The position numbers were made by a program, and so were the translations under genes. DNA of 64,000 nucleotides. Origin: Acidobacteriota bacterium. GTDB taxonomy: Bacteria; Acidobacteriota; Terriglobia; Acidiferrales; UBA7541. The first letter of the stretch is position 1. Every line of letters begins with the position of its first letter. This document shows, in pieces, positions 1 through 8,499 of this stretch. Where the stretch lies: NCBI GenBank assembly GCA_013289715.1, contig JABCZJ010000006.1, positions 124,001 through 188,000 of the forward strand, read 5' to 3'. The notes beneath the pieces were generated by a model, which saw nothing but the letters and a program-made list of their open reading frames with translations, was not told where the DNA came from and searched no databases.

Positions 1-1399
1 CCTCCGGAGCATCACTCAATTCGAAATTGTGGCTGAGAGCTTCCGCTTCATTCCAGTTGCGCGAATTCTCTGCGCCACGCGTCTGCTGAACTATCGGCTC
101 CTCCAGATGCGCGTCCGGAGTGGGCGAGGAATCAACTTCCGGCCCGGCGGGCATCAATGGAGAAAGCGGCGCAAAGCGAACCGCGTCAGGAACCGGGGAG
201 TTGTCGAGCGGCTCATGTGTCTGCGGTTCAGCAGTCAAGGGTTCGGGAGGAAGATGCGTATGCGCCTTCCACTTTGATAGTGTCTCGCCCGGAAGCGGTT
301 CCAAACCACCGGACGATGGTGCCCGGAATCCCTCATTACGCCGCGGAAAACTCTCCCGCGCCGGGTAAGATCCACGAGATGAAGATTCGCGTGGAGCCGG
401 ACGTCGTTCCACCGCCTCGTCCGCAGAATGCGAGCGCGCTACCGGATCACGCAGTCCTTCCTGCGCATCTTCCTGCACATCCTCCTGCACGTTCCCAGGC
501 GCTTCCGATTCATGCGCGGAAGATTCATGCTGATCGAAAGCAGGCGTATAGCTCGGCGCCGCCGCAACCTCATGCGTGTGCGCAGCCGCTGCCGAAACAT
601 CCGCCGGCCCTCTGAACTTCGCCAGAGATTCCCCGGGCAAAAGTGTTGAGATGTGTCCTTCCGGCGCTCCCGGCTCGCTGGAATGTTCCTCGGAAGGCCG
701 CGACGAAGCGTACTTCGAAGAGGGAAGTTCGCGCCCAAAACGCCCACCGCGATCCCCGCCCGGTCTGCCTCCGCCACCGCTGCGTCCGCGTCCACCACCG
801 CCTCCCCCGCCACGCCGGCCAAAACGCCCGCCGCGATCTCCGCCCGGTCTGCCGCCGCGCGCACGATTCTCAAATCGTCCGCGATCGGAGCCATGCCCGC
901 CGCCGGAGGGGCGAGTCACGGCAGGCGAAAACGTCGGCGACGAAGCCCCACGCACAGCCGAAATCGATTCGCCAGGAAGCGGTTCCAGCGCAGCGCCGGA
1001 ACCGGCAAACGCAGCGGGAGCCGCCGACGTAGCGGTGTGAGGTGTTTCTACATCCACCGGCTCAATGATTGGAGAAGTCCCGGTATTGGCGGGGAAGACC
1101 TGCCCGCCCTGCTCTTCCATCTTCTGGGCTTTGTCCTCAACGGTTGCGACGACGTGATCCAGCTCTTCAATTTCTTCCATGAAGTCGCTGACGTACAGGA
1201 AGGCGTCGCTATCGAGGCCAATCTCCACAAAGGCAGACTGCATGCCTGGCAGCACGCGCGTAACTTTGCCTTTGTAGATGCTTCCGACTAACGCAAACTC
1301 TTTTTCCCGTTCGACGTAATACTCACAAAGCTGGCCTTCTTCCAGAATGGCGACCCGCGTCTCGTGGGGGTTCGCCGATATAACCATTTCCTTCGACAT
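1..1399 (-). CDS. Ribonuclease E/G family protein, N-terminal part (cut by window edge)
   Basis: The frame is open from an ATG at 1399 to the left edge, about 466 codons, with no stop. The first 75 residues match the start of RNase E/G: MSKEMVISANPHETRVAILE, then an S1-type RNA-binding strand region (YKGKVTRVLPGMQSAFVEIG, DAFLYVSDFMEEIEE). The S1 domain is then interrupted by a very long low-complexity insertion rich in Gly, Arg, Pro, Ser and Glu that fills the rest of the visible part. The catalytic DNase I-like and zinc-link regions should lie beyond the edge. These enzymes cleave single-stranded RNA in rRNA maturation and mRNA decay. The gene follows rodA in the same direction after about 245 bp; next to mre genes, rng is a common neighbour. 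Whether it should be called rne or rng cannot be decided from this part. Confidence 0.85.
   Translation of the reverse strand, partial: MSKEMVISANPHETRVAILEEGQLCEYYVEREKEFALVGSIYKGKVTRVLPGMQSAFVEIGLDSDAFLYVSDFMEEIEELDHVVATVEDKAQKMEEQGGQVFPANTGTSPIIEPVDVETPHTATSAAPAAFAGSGAALEPLPGESISAVRGASSPTFSPAVTRPSGGGHGSDRGRFENRARGGRPGGDRGGRFGRRGGGGGGGRGRSGGGGRPGGDRGGRFGRELPSSKYASSRPSEEHSSEPGAPEGHISTLLPGESLAKFRGPADVSAAAAHTHEVAAAPSYTPAFDQHESSAHESEAPGNVQEDVQEDAQEGLRDPVARSHSADEAVERRPAPRESSSRGSYPARESFPRRNEGFRAPSSGGLEPLPGETLSKWKAHTHLPPEPLTAEPQTHEPLDNSPVPDAVRFAPLSPLMPAGPEVDSSPTPDAHLEEPIVQQTRGAENSRNWNEAEALSHNFELSDAPE
733..855 (-). repeat. Duplicated RGG-rich coding repeat inside the RNase E/G insertion
   Basis: Two near-identical stretches, at about 733-770 and 818-855, both encode GRPGGDRGGRFGR. 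They are separated by a Gly/Arg-only spacer (RGGGGGGRGRSGGG). The result is an RGG-box type, positively charged, disordered segment inside the split S1 domain. RGG boxes commonly bind RNA; that role here is inferred. Confidence 0.75.
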
Positions 1400-1643
1400 G
1401 GATACTCCTAGTGGAGCACCGGACCGCGGCGGCGCGCGCGCTCGCGCGCGCTCGACCGGAGTGGGGCAAGGTCGTGCCTTGCGCTGGCCACTGCGGGCCG
1501 CTCAGGAAAGACTGCTGCTGTTGCATGAATGCTTTCCTCACCCGATGCTTACCTTGCTCAAAATTTGGATTGCCGGCCGGCGGATTTTCCGCGGCTCGGT
1601 TACAAACACTGCTGATTTCTTTGCACTTCATTGTGACGAGGGC

Positions 1644-2744
1644 TCAATTGACGAACCGCCGCATGCGGACGTTCATCACCAGACCCAATGCCAGAAAAAC
1701 AAACGCGGTGGAAGAACCGCCGTAACTCATCAACGGCAATGGTATGCCGGTCACTGGCATGTAGCCTATCACCATTGAGGCGTTAACGAGAACGTGGAAG
1801 CCCAGAATTGCCGTGACTCCCATCACCACGTACATCCCCGCGCGATCTTTGGCCTTCTGCGCGTTATCTACCAGCCGCAGAATCAGACCCAGATACAATA
1901 GTAATACGACGCAGACTCCGATGAAGCCCTGTTCCTCGGCCAGTGCCGCCAGAATGAAATCCGAATAGCGGACGGGCACAAAGCCCAACTGATTCTGGCT
2001 GCCTTTGCCGAATCCCTTGCCCCAAAATCCACCCGAACCCACTGCAATTTCCGACTGCAAAATCTGATATCCGGCGCCGCGTTGATCTTCTTCCGGATGC
2101 AGGAAGGTTTCGATGCGCTGCTGCTGGTACGGCTTCAAATGATGCCGCATATTCCAGCCCACCGGAATCAGCAACGCCACCAGAATCACTCCGATGGCCA
2201 TATGCCGCCATTCGATGCCGGCGATGAAGGCTCCCACAATCGCCACCGGGACCAGCACCATCGCCGTGCCCAGGTCCGGCTGTTTCAGAATCAACGCCGC
2301 CGGAACAATCGTTAATGCGCCCACCTTCAGCAGATCCGCCAGCGTCAGCCGGTCGGTGCGCACTTCGCTGAAGAAGCGAGCCAGCACAATGATTATAATC
2401 AACTTCATGATCTCTGACACTTGCAAATTGAAAATACCGCCCATCGAGATCCAACGCTTCGCGCCCAAGTGCGTGGAACCGATGACCATCACCACCAGCA
2501 AGCCCGCCACTCCGCAAATGTAAAGCACAGGCGCCTGGTCCAGCAAAGTGTGGTAATCAATCCGCGAAATCAGGAACATCCCCACAACGCCAATGCCCAG
2601 CCAGGTCAGTTGTCTCCACTGCATTCCGGCCATCGCGCTGGCGTGCGTGGACGAATAAATTTCCATCACGCCCAGGCCGCAAATCGCCGCGACGATCGCG
2701 AGCAAACTCCAATCGAAATCCTGCACGTGCGGCCGGTCTTTCAC
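1644..2744 (-). CDS. rodA: Rod-shape peptidoglycan glycosyltransferase RodA (SEDS family)
   Basis: 366-residue polytopic membrane protein of the FtsW/RodA/SpoVE family. It polymerises lipid II into glycan strands during side-wall growth, working with the transpeptidase PBP2. Visible family segments include RWISMGGIFNLQVSEIMKL, KQPDLGTAMVLVPVA, the loop with GAGYQILQSEIAVGSGGFWG, and the C-terminal GIPLPLMSYGGSST. About ten hydrophobic segments can be seen. The start is taken as GTG at 2744 (VKDRPHVQDFDWS) because it overlaps the mrdA stop as GTGA. The longer frame upstream of it is only read-through of mrdA sequence. Translation coupling with mrdA is likely. Confidence 0.95.
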   Translation of the reverse strand: MKDRPHVQDFDWSLLAIVAAICGLGVMEIYSSTHASAMAGMQWRQLTWLGIGVVGMFLISRIDYHTLLDQAPVLYICGVAGLLVVMVIGSTHLGAKRWISMGGIFNLQVSEIMKLIIIIVLARFFSEVRTDRLTLADLLKVGALTIVPAALILKQPDLGTAMVLVPVAIVGAFIAGIEWRHMAIGVILVALLIPVGWNMRHHLKPYQQQRIETFLHPEEDQRGAGYQILQSEIAVGSGGFWGKGFGKGSQNQLGFVPVRYSDFILAALAEEQGFIGVCVVLLLYLGLILRLVDNAQKAKDRAGMYVVMGVTAILGFHVLVNASMVIGYMPVTGIPLPLMSYGGSSTAFVFLALGLVMNVRMRRFVN

Positions 2745-4600
2745 GGATGCTGGCCTCCTACGGTCGCAACCAGCGGGTGGCTCGCATTCGGCGGCGCGGG
2801 AGCCTGCGTGCCTGCCTGCTGTTGCTGATGCGCCGCTTTCTTGTCGTAATATAGCTTCACAACGTCGCGCACCACCGGTCCGGCGGCCTCGCCGCCGTGT
2901 TCCATCGTGTCTTGTACGATCGCCGCGACCACAATCTCCGGATTGCGCCGCGGCGCGAATCCCACAAACCAACCATCCATCTTCTTTGTACCCAGGCGAT
3001 TCGCCGCGTCGTAGCTCATCAATTGCGCGGTGCCGGATTTGCCGCACAGGTCGATGTTCTGCAAGCGCAGGTGATAGGCTGTTCCGCCGCCTTCGTTCAC
3101 CACGCCGAACAGGCCTTGCGTGACTTTCTCAACCGCTTCATCCGACAGAGGGAAATGTTCGACCTTCGCGTTGGCGTAACCCTTTAAGAAGTGCGGCTGG
3201 ACCAGTGTGCCGCCGCTCGCCACCGCTGCCGCCATGCGCGCCAGTTGAATCGGCGTCACGGTGACCGCGCCCTGGCCGATGGCGACCGAGATCGTCTCGC
3301 CCGCGTACCATTTGTGGTGATAGACGCGCTCCACCCATTCTTCCGACGGCATCAGGCCGGGCTCTTCGCTCGGCAGATCAACCCCGGTACGCCTTCCCAG
3401 GCCCAGTCCCGAGCCGTAGTAAGCGATCTTGTCGATACCCAGCATCTTCCCGACGTTGTAGAAGAAAACGTCGCAGGAATCCACGATGGCTCTGTGCAGT
3501 TCCACCTCGCCGTGACCCTGCGGGCGCCAGCAGTGAAATTCGCGGCCGTAGAAGTTCGCGTGCCCGGGACAAAAGACGCTGTAGGATTCGGGAATCTCTT
3601 TGGAATCGACCATCGCCGCAGCCATCACAATCTTGAAAACCGAACCCGGAGCAAGCTGCGCCTGAATCGCGCGATTCAGCAGCGGCGTGTGCTTGTCGGT
3701 GTTCAACTTCGCCCATTCGTCCTGCGGTATGCGCACGGCAAAATCATTCGGATTAAAAGTCGGCTTGCTCACCATCGCCAGGATTTCGCCGGTGCGCGCA
3801 TCCATGGCCACCACCGCGCCCTCTTTGTCGGCCATGTCGGCTTCCGCCACAGCTTGCAAGTCGTAATCAATCGTCAGTTGAATCGGCTTGCCGGGGAGGG
3901 AGTCGATATCTTCGAGCGTGCGCACCACTTTCCCGACGCTATTCACCACCACGCGCCGCATGCCGTCGGTACCTTCCAGCTGGTCGTTGTATTCGCGCTC
4001 CAGGCCCGCTTTCCCGACGATATCGCCGGGCCGGTAGTGCCCGTCGCTATCCTCTAATTGTTGCGCGGAAACCTCGCCGACGTAGCCAATCGCATTGGCG
4101 AGCATTTGGTCGTGCTGATAACGCCGCCGCTGCACCATCATCAGTTCCAGCAGCGGCAAATCCGCGCGGTGCGATTCCACGAAAGCGATGTCCGCCTGCG
4201 ATGCCGCGGGCTTGATCACCACCGGCTGAAATTTCGGCTCGTTCTTGGCGATGTCCAGTTCCTGCTGCAAGTCTTCGTGGCTGATCCCCAGCCCCTCTTC
4301 GATCTGCGGCAGGCTCTTGCCCAGCGACTTCGGATCATCGCGCAGCAGCAAAATGCTGAACGACGGATAGCTGTCCACCAGCACGCGGCCCTCGCGATCC
4401 AGCATCGGTCCGCGCGGCGCAATAATCGGAATCGAGCGCGTGCGATTGCGGTCCGCCAAATCCGCAAAATGCCCGGACTGCACCACCTGCAGCTTCCAGA
4501 ATCCAATCATCAAGAGCACGACGAAAATCACTGAAAGGTAGGAAACGAGCGCAAGCCGGCCTTGGGGGATTTTCTGGTCGTTAACGTTCCACGATGGCAA
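2741..4600 (-). CDS. mrdA: Penicillin-binding protein 2, peptidoglycan D,D-transpeptidase
   Basis: 619 residues: a short cytoplasmic N-terminus, one membrane anchor at about residues 17-37 (LALVSYLSVIFVVLLMIGFW), a PBP dimerisation domain (IAPRGPMLDREGRVL) and a C-terminal transpeptidase domain. The catalytic SxxK is S320-V-F-K. The second motif is SCD in VDSCDVFF and the third is KSGT in CGKSGTAQL; all three are typical of class B PBP2. It crosslinks side-wall peptidoglycan with RodA and MreBCD. The start at 4600 is a TTG with an upstream AGGA; no ATG fits better before the membrane anchor. It ends in a 4-nt overlap with rodA. A proline/alanine-rich tail follows the catalytic domain. Confidence 0.95.
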   Translation of the reverse strand: MPSWNVNDQKIPQGRLALVSYLSVIFVVLLMIGFWKLQVVQSGHFADLADRNRTRSIPIIAPRGPMLDREGRVLVDSYPSFSILLLRDDPKSLGKSLPQIEEGLGISHEDLQQELDIAKNEPKFQPVVIKPAASQADIAFVESHRADLPLLELMMVQRRRYQHDQMLANAIGYVGEVSAQQLEDSDGHYRPGDIVGKAGLEREYNDQLEGTDGMRRVVVNSVGKVVRTLEDIDSLPGKPIQLTIDYDLQAVAEADMADKEGAVVAMDARTGEILAMVSKPTFNPNDFAVRIPQDEWAKLNTDKHTPLLNRAIQAQLAPGSVFKIVMAAAMVDSKEIPESYSVFCPGHANFYGREFHCWRPQGHGEVELHRAIVDSCDVFFYNVGKMLGIDKIAYYGSGLGLGRRTGVDLPSEEPGLMPSEEWVERVYHHKWYAGETISVAIGQGAVTVTPIQLARMAAAVASGGTLVQPHFLKGYANAKVEHFPLSDEAVEKVTQGLFGVVNEGGGTAYHLRLQNIDLCGKSGTAQLMSYDAANRLGTKKMDGWFVGFAPRRNPEIVVAAIVQDTMEHGGEAAGPVVRDVVKLYYDKKAAHQQQQAGTQAPAPPNASHPLVATVGGQHP

Positions 4601-4883
4601 GGAAATTCCTGCTCCCGCGCGGGGTCCTGCTCGGCCCAGATGCGCTTCCGTGCTTCAAATCCGCAATCAATTCGAAGTGATAACTACGCTATCACCCACG
4701 CCGCAGCGCCCGCAAGTTGCGCATGTCCATTCGGTCAACTGGCCATGCGTCTGGGTTTCGCCTTTGCGTTCCATTGCTGGGGCGGGATCGGTAGATCCGC
4801 GGACGCCCGGGTGATCTGCCGCGCAATGATACGGCTCTGAATTCGGGGCAGCAGCATGTCGCTTTACGGTAGAATTCACGCCG

Positions 4884-5654
4884 ATGAAGACCAGACTCTC
4901 CTGCGCGTCGGCGATTCTAGCGGTGATTGCAGCGACAACATTGTTTTTGCCGGGACATTTCCGCACCGTCCACGGCGCCACCGATTACATGGTCCTCACC
5001 GTAAAGGATTTTGAATCGGGAATTTCCTATCGCGCGGTGCAATCCCACGCCCCCATCGGCCTGCTCACGAATCCGTGCTCCCAGGCCGATAATTTCGTCC
5101 CCACAATCGATTGGAACGACGGCACCGGCGAGCACAAGCCAGACACCAACGCTGCAACGAAAATGTTCTACAGCAAAGTTCCCGTCATACAGAATGGCGA
5201 TTATCTGTTTTGGGACGACACCCACGTCGCCGCCGATCCCGGCCCGCAAATCGTCGTCACCAAGCTCGTCGTGCATTGCCTCGGCGACCCGCCGGGCGAT
5301 CGCACGTTCCTGACGCGGAATTTCGTCAACATTTACGCGCGCATTCCCCTGAATCAGGCGGAGTTCACAAAAAAAGGCGAGGCAGTCGACACCGTGAAAG
5401 GCCACGACACGGTGGACCTGACGCTCACGCTCAATGCCCCAGCGCCCGCATCCGGCACCTGGGTGAAGCTTGAAACCACGCCCGCAGGCGTTCTGAACAG
5501 CCTGCCCCCATACTTTCGCATTCCGGCGCGCCAGACGCAGGCCGTGATCCCCGACATCGAAGTGCGCAAGCCCACTGCGAATGCCACTGTAATTGTCACT
5601 GCTGCGACGGTAGGCCGTCCGCAACAAACGCAGCAACTCACAATCCTTCCTTGA
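4884..5654 (+). CDS. Exported protein of unknown function inserted in the mre block
   Basis: 256 residues with a signal peptide at about 1-32 (LSCASAILAVIAATTLFLPG, cleavage near VHGA). The mature part looks beta-rich. It has a segment similar in style to invasin/bacterial Ig-like folds near residues 165-250 (DTVDLTLTLNAPAPASGTWV, ending in TVGRPQQTQQLTIL), which favours an Ig-like C-terminal domain. Two to three cysteines are present (NPCSQAD, VVHCLGD). I do not recognise the family. It is read on the plus strand between mrdA and mreD, which both read minus, so it interrupts an otherwise co-directional operon. It converges on mreD with a 32-bp gap. Confidence 0.8.
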   Translation: MKTRLSCASAILAVIAATTLFLPGHFRTVHGATDYMVLTVKDFESGISYRAVQSHAPIGLLTNPCSQADNFVPTIDWNDGTGEHKPDTNAATKMFYSKVPVIQNGDYLFWDDTHVAADPGPQIVVTKLVVHCLGDPPGDRTFLTRNFVNIYARIPLNQAEFTKKGEAVDTVKGHDTVDLTLTLNAPAPASGTWVKLETTPAGVLNSLPPYFRIPARQTQAVIPDIEVRKPTANATVIVTAATVGRPQQTQQLTILP

Positions 5655-5686
5655 ACGAGAGCCATACGAGCGATCCGCGAAACAAA

Positions 5687-6220
5687 TCAGGAAGGTCTGC
5701 GCAAGCGGTCCAGCAATGCAAACAGCGGCACGGCAAATGCCGCGGTAACCAGCGAATCCAGGAACAGCCGCAACGTGAACAGCGGCGCCGAGTGATTCAA
5801 CAGCACGCGCTGCGTAATCGCCAGCACGATCTGGTGAAAATGGAAGAAACAGAAAACCAGTCCGAAGCGGCTCAGCGGGTGCTCGGTGTCAATGCGCCCG
5901 CCAATCGAAGACGCCAGATACCCGACCATGGTTTTGGCGATTCCATACATGCCGATCGGATTGTCGTGGCTCAGCGCGTCCTGCAGAATCCCGATCGTTC
6001 CTCCCAGGAATAATCCCGTCACCGGATTTCTGCGGCTCACACCGAAATAGATCGTCACCAACAGCGGCAGGTCAATCAGCTCCGACCATCGCCCGTACTT
6101 GTGCAGGAACGCCTGAAAGACCAGGGCCAGCAGGCACACGGCCAGCACCGCCCCGCCGTAGAATTTGTGCACTTCCACGTTGGGGTCAGAACGCTCGCCG
6201 AGATTTAGCATGTACGCCAT
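5687..6220 (-). CDS. mreD: Rod shape-determining protein MreD
   Basis: 177-residue integral membrane protein with about five hydrophobic segments, typical of MreD in length and placement. It lies 1 bp after the mreC stop. Visible segments include KFYGGAVLAVCLLALVFQAF, LLVTIYFGVSRRNPVTGLF and GTIGILQDALSHDNPIGMYG; the last is the conserved loop motif of the family (G-x-x-x-G-x-x-x-D-x-x-S). MreD links the MreB cytoskeleton to the PBP2/RodA machinery in the inner membrane. The sequence itself is poorly conserved, so the assignment rests partly on the neighbours. Confidence 0.9.
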   Translation of the reverse strand: MAYMLNLGERSDPNVEVHKFYGGAVLAVCLLALVFQAFLHKYGRWSELIDLPLLVTIYFGVSRRNPVTGLFLGGTIGILQDALSHDNPIGMYGIAKTMVGYLASSIGGRIDTEHPLSRFGLVFCFFHFHQIVLAITQRVLLNHSAPLFTLRLFLDSLVTAAFAVPLFALLDRLRRPS

Positions 6221-6221
6221 C

Positions 6222-7124
6222 TCATTGCGGAGTTGCGGAAGGATTCGCCGGCGCCGTTTTCGCGGGCGCGTTTGCGGCTGCGGGAGCTTCCTGCTTCTTG
6301 AACACTACTTCCTGCTGCGAGAGCAGCACCAGCACCTCTTCCAGCCGGTCCAGCCGCGCGCTCGGTTGCACGCGAATCGTTTGAAACGGGTTGCTGGGCT
6401 TGCAGCTCTCCACCGTCCCGATCGGAAAATCCTTCGGGAAAATGCGATCTTCGCCCGAGGTGACGATCGCGTCGCCAGGCTGCACTTTTTCGTCGTTCAC
6501 CACGTAGTCCATGCGCGGCTCGGGATCTCCGCTTCCTCTCACTACGCCGTGCGTGCGCGTCGCGCTGAATAGCGCGCCCACACCGCTGTCCTTATCATTA
6601 ATCAGCAGCACCTGCGCCGTGTCGGGCAGCACTTCCACGATCTTGCCGACGATTCCGTCCGGCGTCACCACGCCCATATTCATCCGCAAACGATCGTGCT
6701 CCCCGCGATTGATAAAAAGCGTGTGCGAAGTGGGGTCCGCGCTGGACCCGATCACCTGCGCCGGCAGCATGGACGCTTCGGGATGCGCGTTACGGAAACT
6801 CAGCAGAGCGCCGAGGCGCGCGACTTCGGCAGCCTGGCTTTCCAGCTCGCGATTGCGCAAGCGCAGCTGGTCGAGCTCGATGCGCATGTGCTCATTCTCG
6901 GCGCGCGCATTGCGTAGTCCTACGTAGCCGCCCCACGCCCCGCCCACTTTGGAAAAACTCCAGGTGCCGGCCCGCTCCAGCGGCGTCACCAGCGCCACAG
7001 CCCAGTAACGGATCAGGCGCACGTCGTGCTCGCCCTTGATCTGAAACGCCAGCAGCAGCACCTGCGCCACCACCACGATGGCGAGCAACGCAAGCGGCCG
7101 ATGTCGGGAATAAGTGTCGATCAT
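6222..7124 (-). CDS. mreC: Rod shape-determining protein MreC
   Basis: About 300 residues: a short N-terminus, one membrane segment (LALLAIVVVAQVLLLAFQI), a coiled coil at about 60-95 (NEHMRIELDQLRLRNRELES) and the periplasmic beta-domain with VIGSSADPTSHTLFINRGEH, MGVVTPDGIVGKI and DAIVTSGEDRIFPKDFPIG, all recognisable MreC signatures. The C-terminal tail is Ala/Pro-rich. MreC organises the elongasome and binds PBP2. The ATG at 7124 (MIDTYSRHRP) is chosen; a GTG at 7154 would add ten residues. A 200-bp repeat-containing gap separates it from mreB, while mreD follows after 1 bp. Confidence 0.93.
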   Translation of the reverse strand: MIDTYSRHRPLALLAIVVVAQVLLLAFQIKGEHDVRLIRYWAVALVTPLERAGTWSFSKVGGAWGGYVGLRNARAENEHMRIELDQLRLRNRELESQAAEVARLGALLSFRNAHPEASMLPAQVIGSSADPTSHTLFINRGEHDRLRMNMGVVTPDGIVGKIVEVLPDTAQVLLINDKDSGVGALFSATRTHGVVRGSGDPEPRMDYVVNDEKVQPGDAIVTSGEDRIFPKDFPIGTVESCKPSNPFQTIRVQPSARLDRLEEVLVLLSQQEVVFKKQEAPAAANAPAKTAPANPSATPQ

Positions 7125-7179
7125 GTTCTCTGCGCCGTAATTGAGCGGCCACACGCTGTGCGGAATAACCTTCAGCCTT

Positions 7180-7325
7180 TGTTTTTGACTTCGTAGCGGC
7201 CAGCTTCAGCTGGGCGCCTTTGACTCTGTGAATCACCCGATCGGGCGATTCCTGCTGAGATCCCGCGGTGCGGGATCGAAGGGTCGCGGCCGCCTGCTTT
7301 TTCGGCGGGCGTCTTTGACGTTGCC
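7180..7325. repeat. Intergenic hairpin repeat, copy A (mreB-mreC gap)
   Basis: This copy has four adjacent stem-forming modules: GCCAGCTTCAGCTGGGC at 7198-7214, AATCACCCGATCGGGCGATT at 7231-7250, GATCCCGCGGTGCGGGATC at 7259-7277 and a GGCCGCCTG / CGGCGGGCG pair at about 7287-7311. The last is followed by GTCTTTGACGTTG. The same modules recur at eight other intergenic sites in this window. Confidence 0.8.
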
Positions 7326-7355
7326 CACCGCTCCCGGCGTACTCCGCGCCGGGAC

Positions 7356-8396
7356 TTAATCAATCGATACAAGCCGCAACAACCGGAAATCGCTGAGCAT
7401 CTTTCCGGTTCCCAGCACCACCGACGCCAGCGGATCGTCCGCGATGGAAACCGGCAAACCGGTTTCCTCGCGAATACGCTTGTCCAGGTTCTTGATCAGC
7501 GCGCCGCCACCGGTAAGCACAATCCCGCGGTCGCTGATGTCCGCGGAAAGTTCCGGCGGCGTGCGTTCCAGCGCCACGCGAATCGCATTCAAAATCGTGG
7601 AAATGCATTCGGAAAGCGCCTCGCGAATTTCGCTGTCATCAATCGTCACCGTGCGCGGTACGCCTTCAATCAGGTTGCGCCCTTTCACTTCCAGCGTCAG
7701 CGGTTTTTCCAGCGGATAAGCTGAGCCAATCTCGATTTTAATTTGTTCCGCCGTGCGTTCACCCACCAGTAAATTGTATTTCCGCTTCAAATAATGCATC
7801 ACCGCTTCGTCCATTTCATTTCCGGCCACGCGCACGGAGCGCGAATAGACGATCCCGCTCATCGAAATCACCGCGATGTCCGTCGTCCCGCCGCCGATGT
7901 CCACCACCATGTTGCCCGAAGGCTCTTCGATCGGCAGCCCCGCGCCGATGGCCGCGGCCATGGCCTGCTCCACCAGATAAACTTCACTGGCGCGCGCGCG
8001 ATACGCCGAGTCCTGCACCGCGCGTTTTTCCACGGGTGTGATTTCGCTGGGCACGCCGATCACGATGCGCGGATGCACCAGCACGCGCCGGTTGTGCGCT
8101 TTCTGAATGAAGTAGGTGAGCATCTTTTCCGTCACCTTGAAGTCCGCGATCACGCCGTCCTTCATCGGTTTGATAGCCACCACGTTTCCGGGCGTGCGTC
8201 CCAGCATTTCCTTGGCCTCGCGGCCCACCGCCACCACTTCGCCGCTGTTTTTATTAATGGCCACGATCGAAGGCTCGTTCACCACGATGCCCTTGCCGCG
8301 CGCGAACACCAGCGTATTGGCCGTACCCAGATCGATAGCGAGATCGGATGAGAACAGACTGAAGACAGACCGCATGTTGTAGCTGCTTTTCGTCAC
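7356..8396 (-). CDS. mreB: Rod shape-determining protein MreB (actin homologue)
   Basis: 346-residue bacterial actin. Nucleotide-binding motifs are visible: phosphate-1 DLAIDLGTANTLVFARG, phosphate-2 MVVDIGGGTTDIAVISMSG, adenosine motif GIVLTGGGALIKNLDKRI, and the connecting IGVPSEITPVEKRAV. MreB filaments under the inner membrane steer side-wall synthesis by PBP2/RodA. A GTG at 8396 is preceded by GGGGGAAG at good spacing and is used here; ATG at 8375 (MRSVFSLFSSD) is an alternative that starts closer to the family norm. It is the first gene of the mreBCD-mrdA-rodA series. Confidence 0.96.
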   Translation of the reverse strand: MTKSSYNMRSVFSLFSSDLAIDLGTANTLVFARGKGIVVNEPSIVAINKNSGEVVAVGREAKEMLGRTPGNVVAIKPMKDGVIADFKVTEKMLTYFIQKAHNRRVLVHPRIVIGVPSEITPVEKRAVQDSAYRARASEVYLVEQAMAAAIGAGLPIEEPSGNMVVDIGGGTTDIAVISMSGIVYSRSVRVAGNEMDEAVMHYLKRKYNLLVGERTAEQIKIEIGSAYPLEKPLTLEVKGRNLIEGVPRTVTIDDSEIREALSECISTILNAIRVALERTPPELSADISDRGIVLTGGGALIKNLDKRIREETGLPVSIADDPLASVVLGTGKMLSDFRLLRLVSID

Positions 8397-8499
8397 GTCT
8401 TGCTTCCCCCAGAATCCACTTGAGCGCCGTTGCGGCGACGAGTTATTTTGCCGGTCTTCGATTCGTGCTGCACACAGATCCCCGCAACACGCCGTATGC

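Noticed and set aside
29..1291. Several overlapping plus-strand frames of up to 212 codons
   Set aside because: They are antisense shadows of the Gly/Arg/Pro-rich insertion of the RNase E/G gene; no start signal and no family motif.
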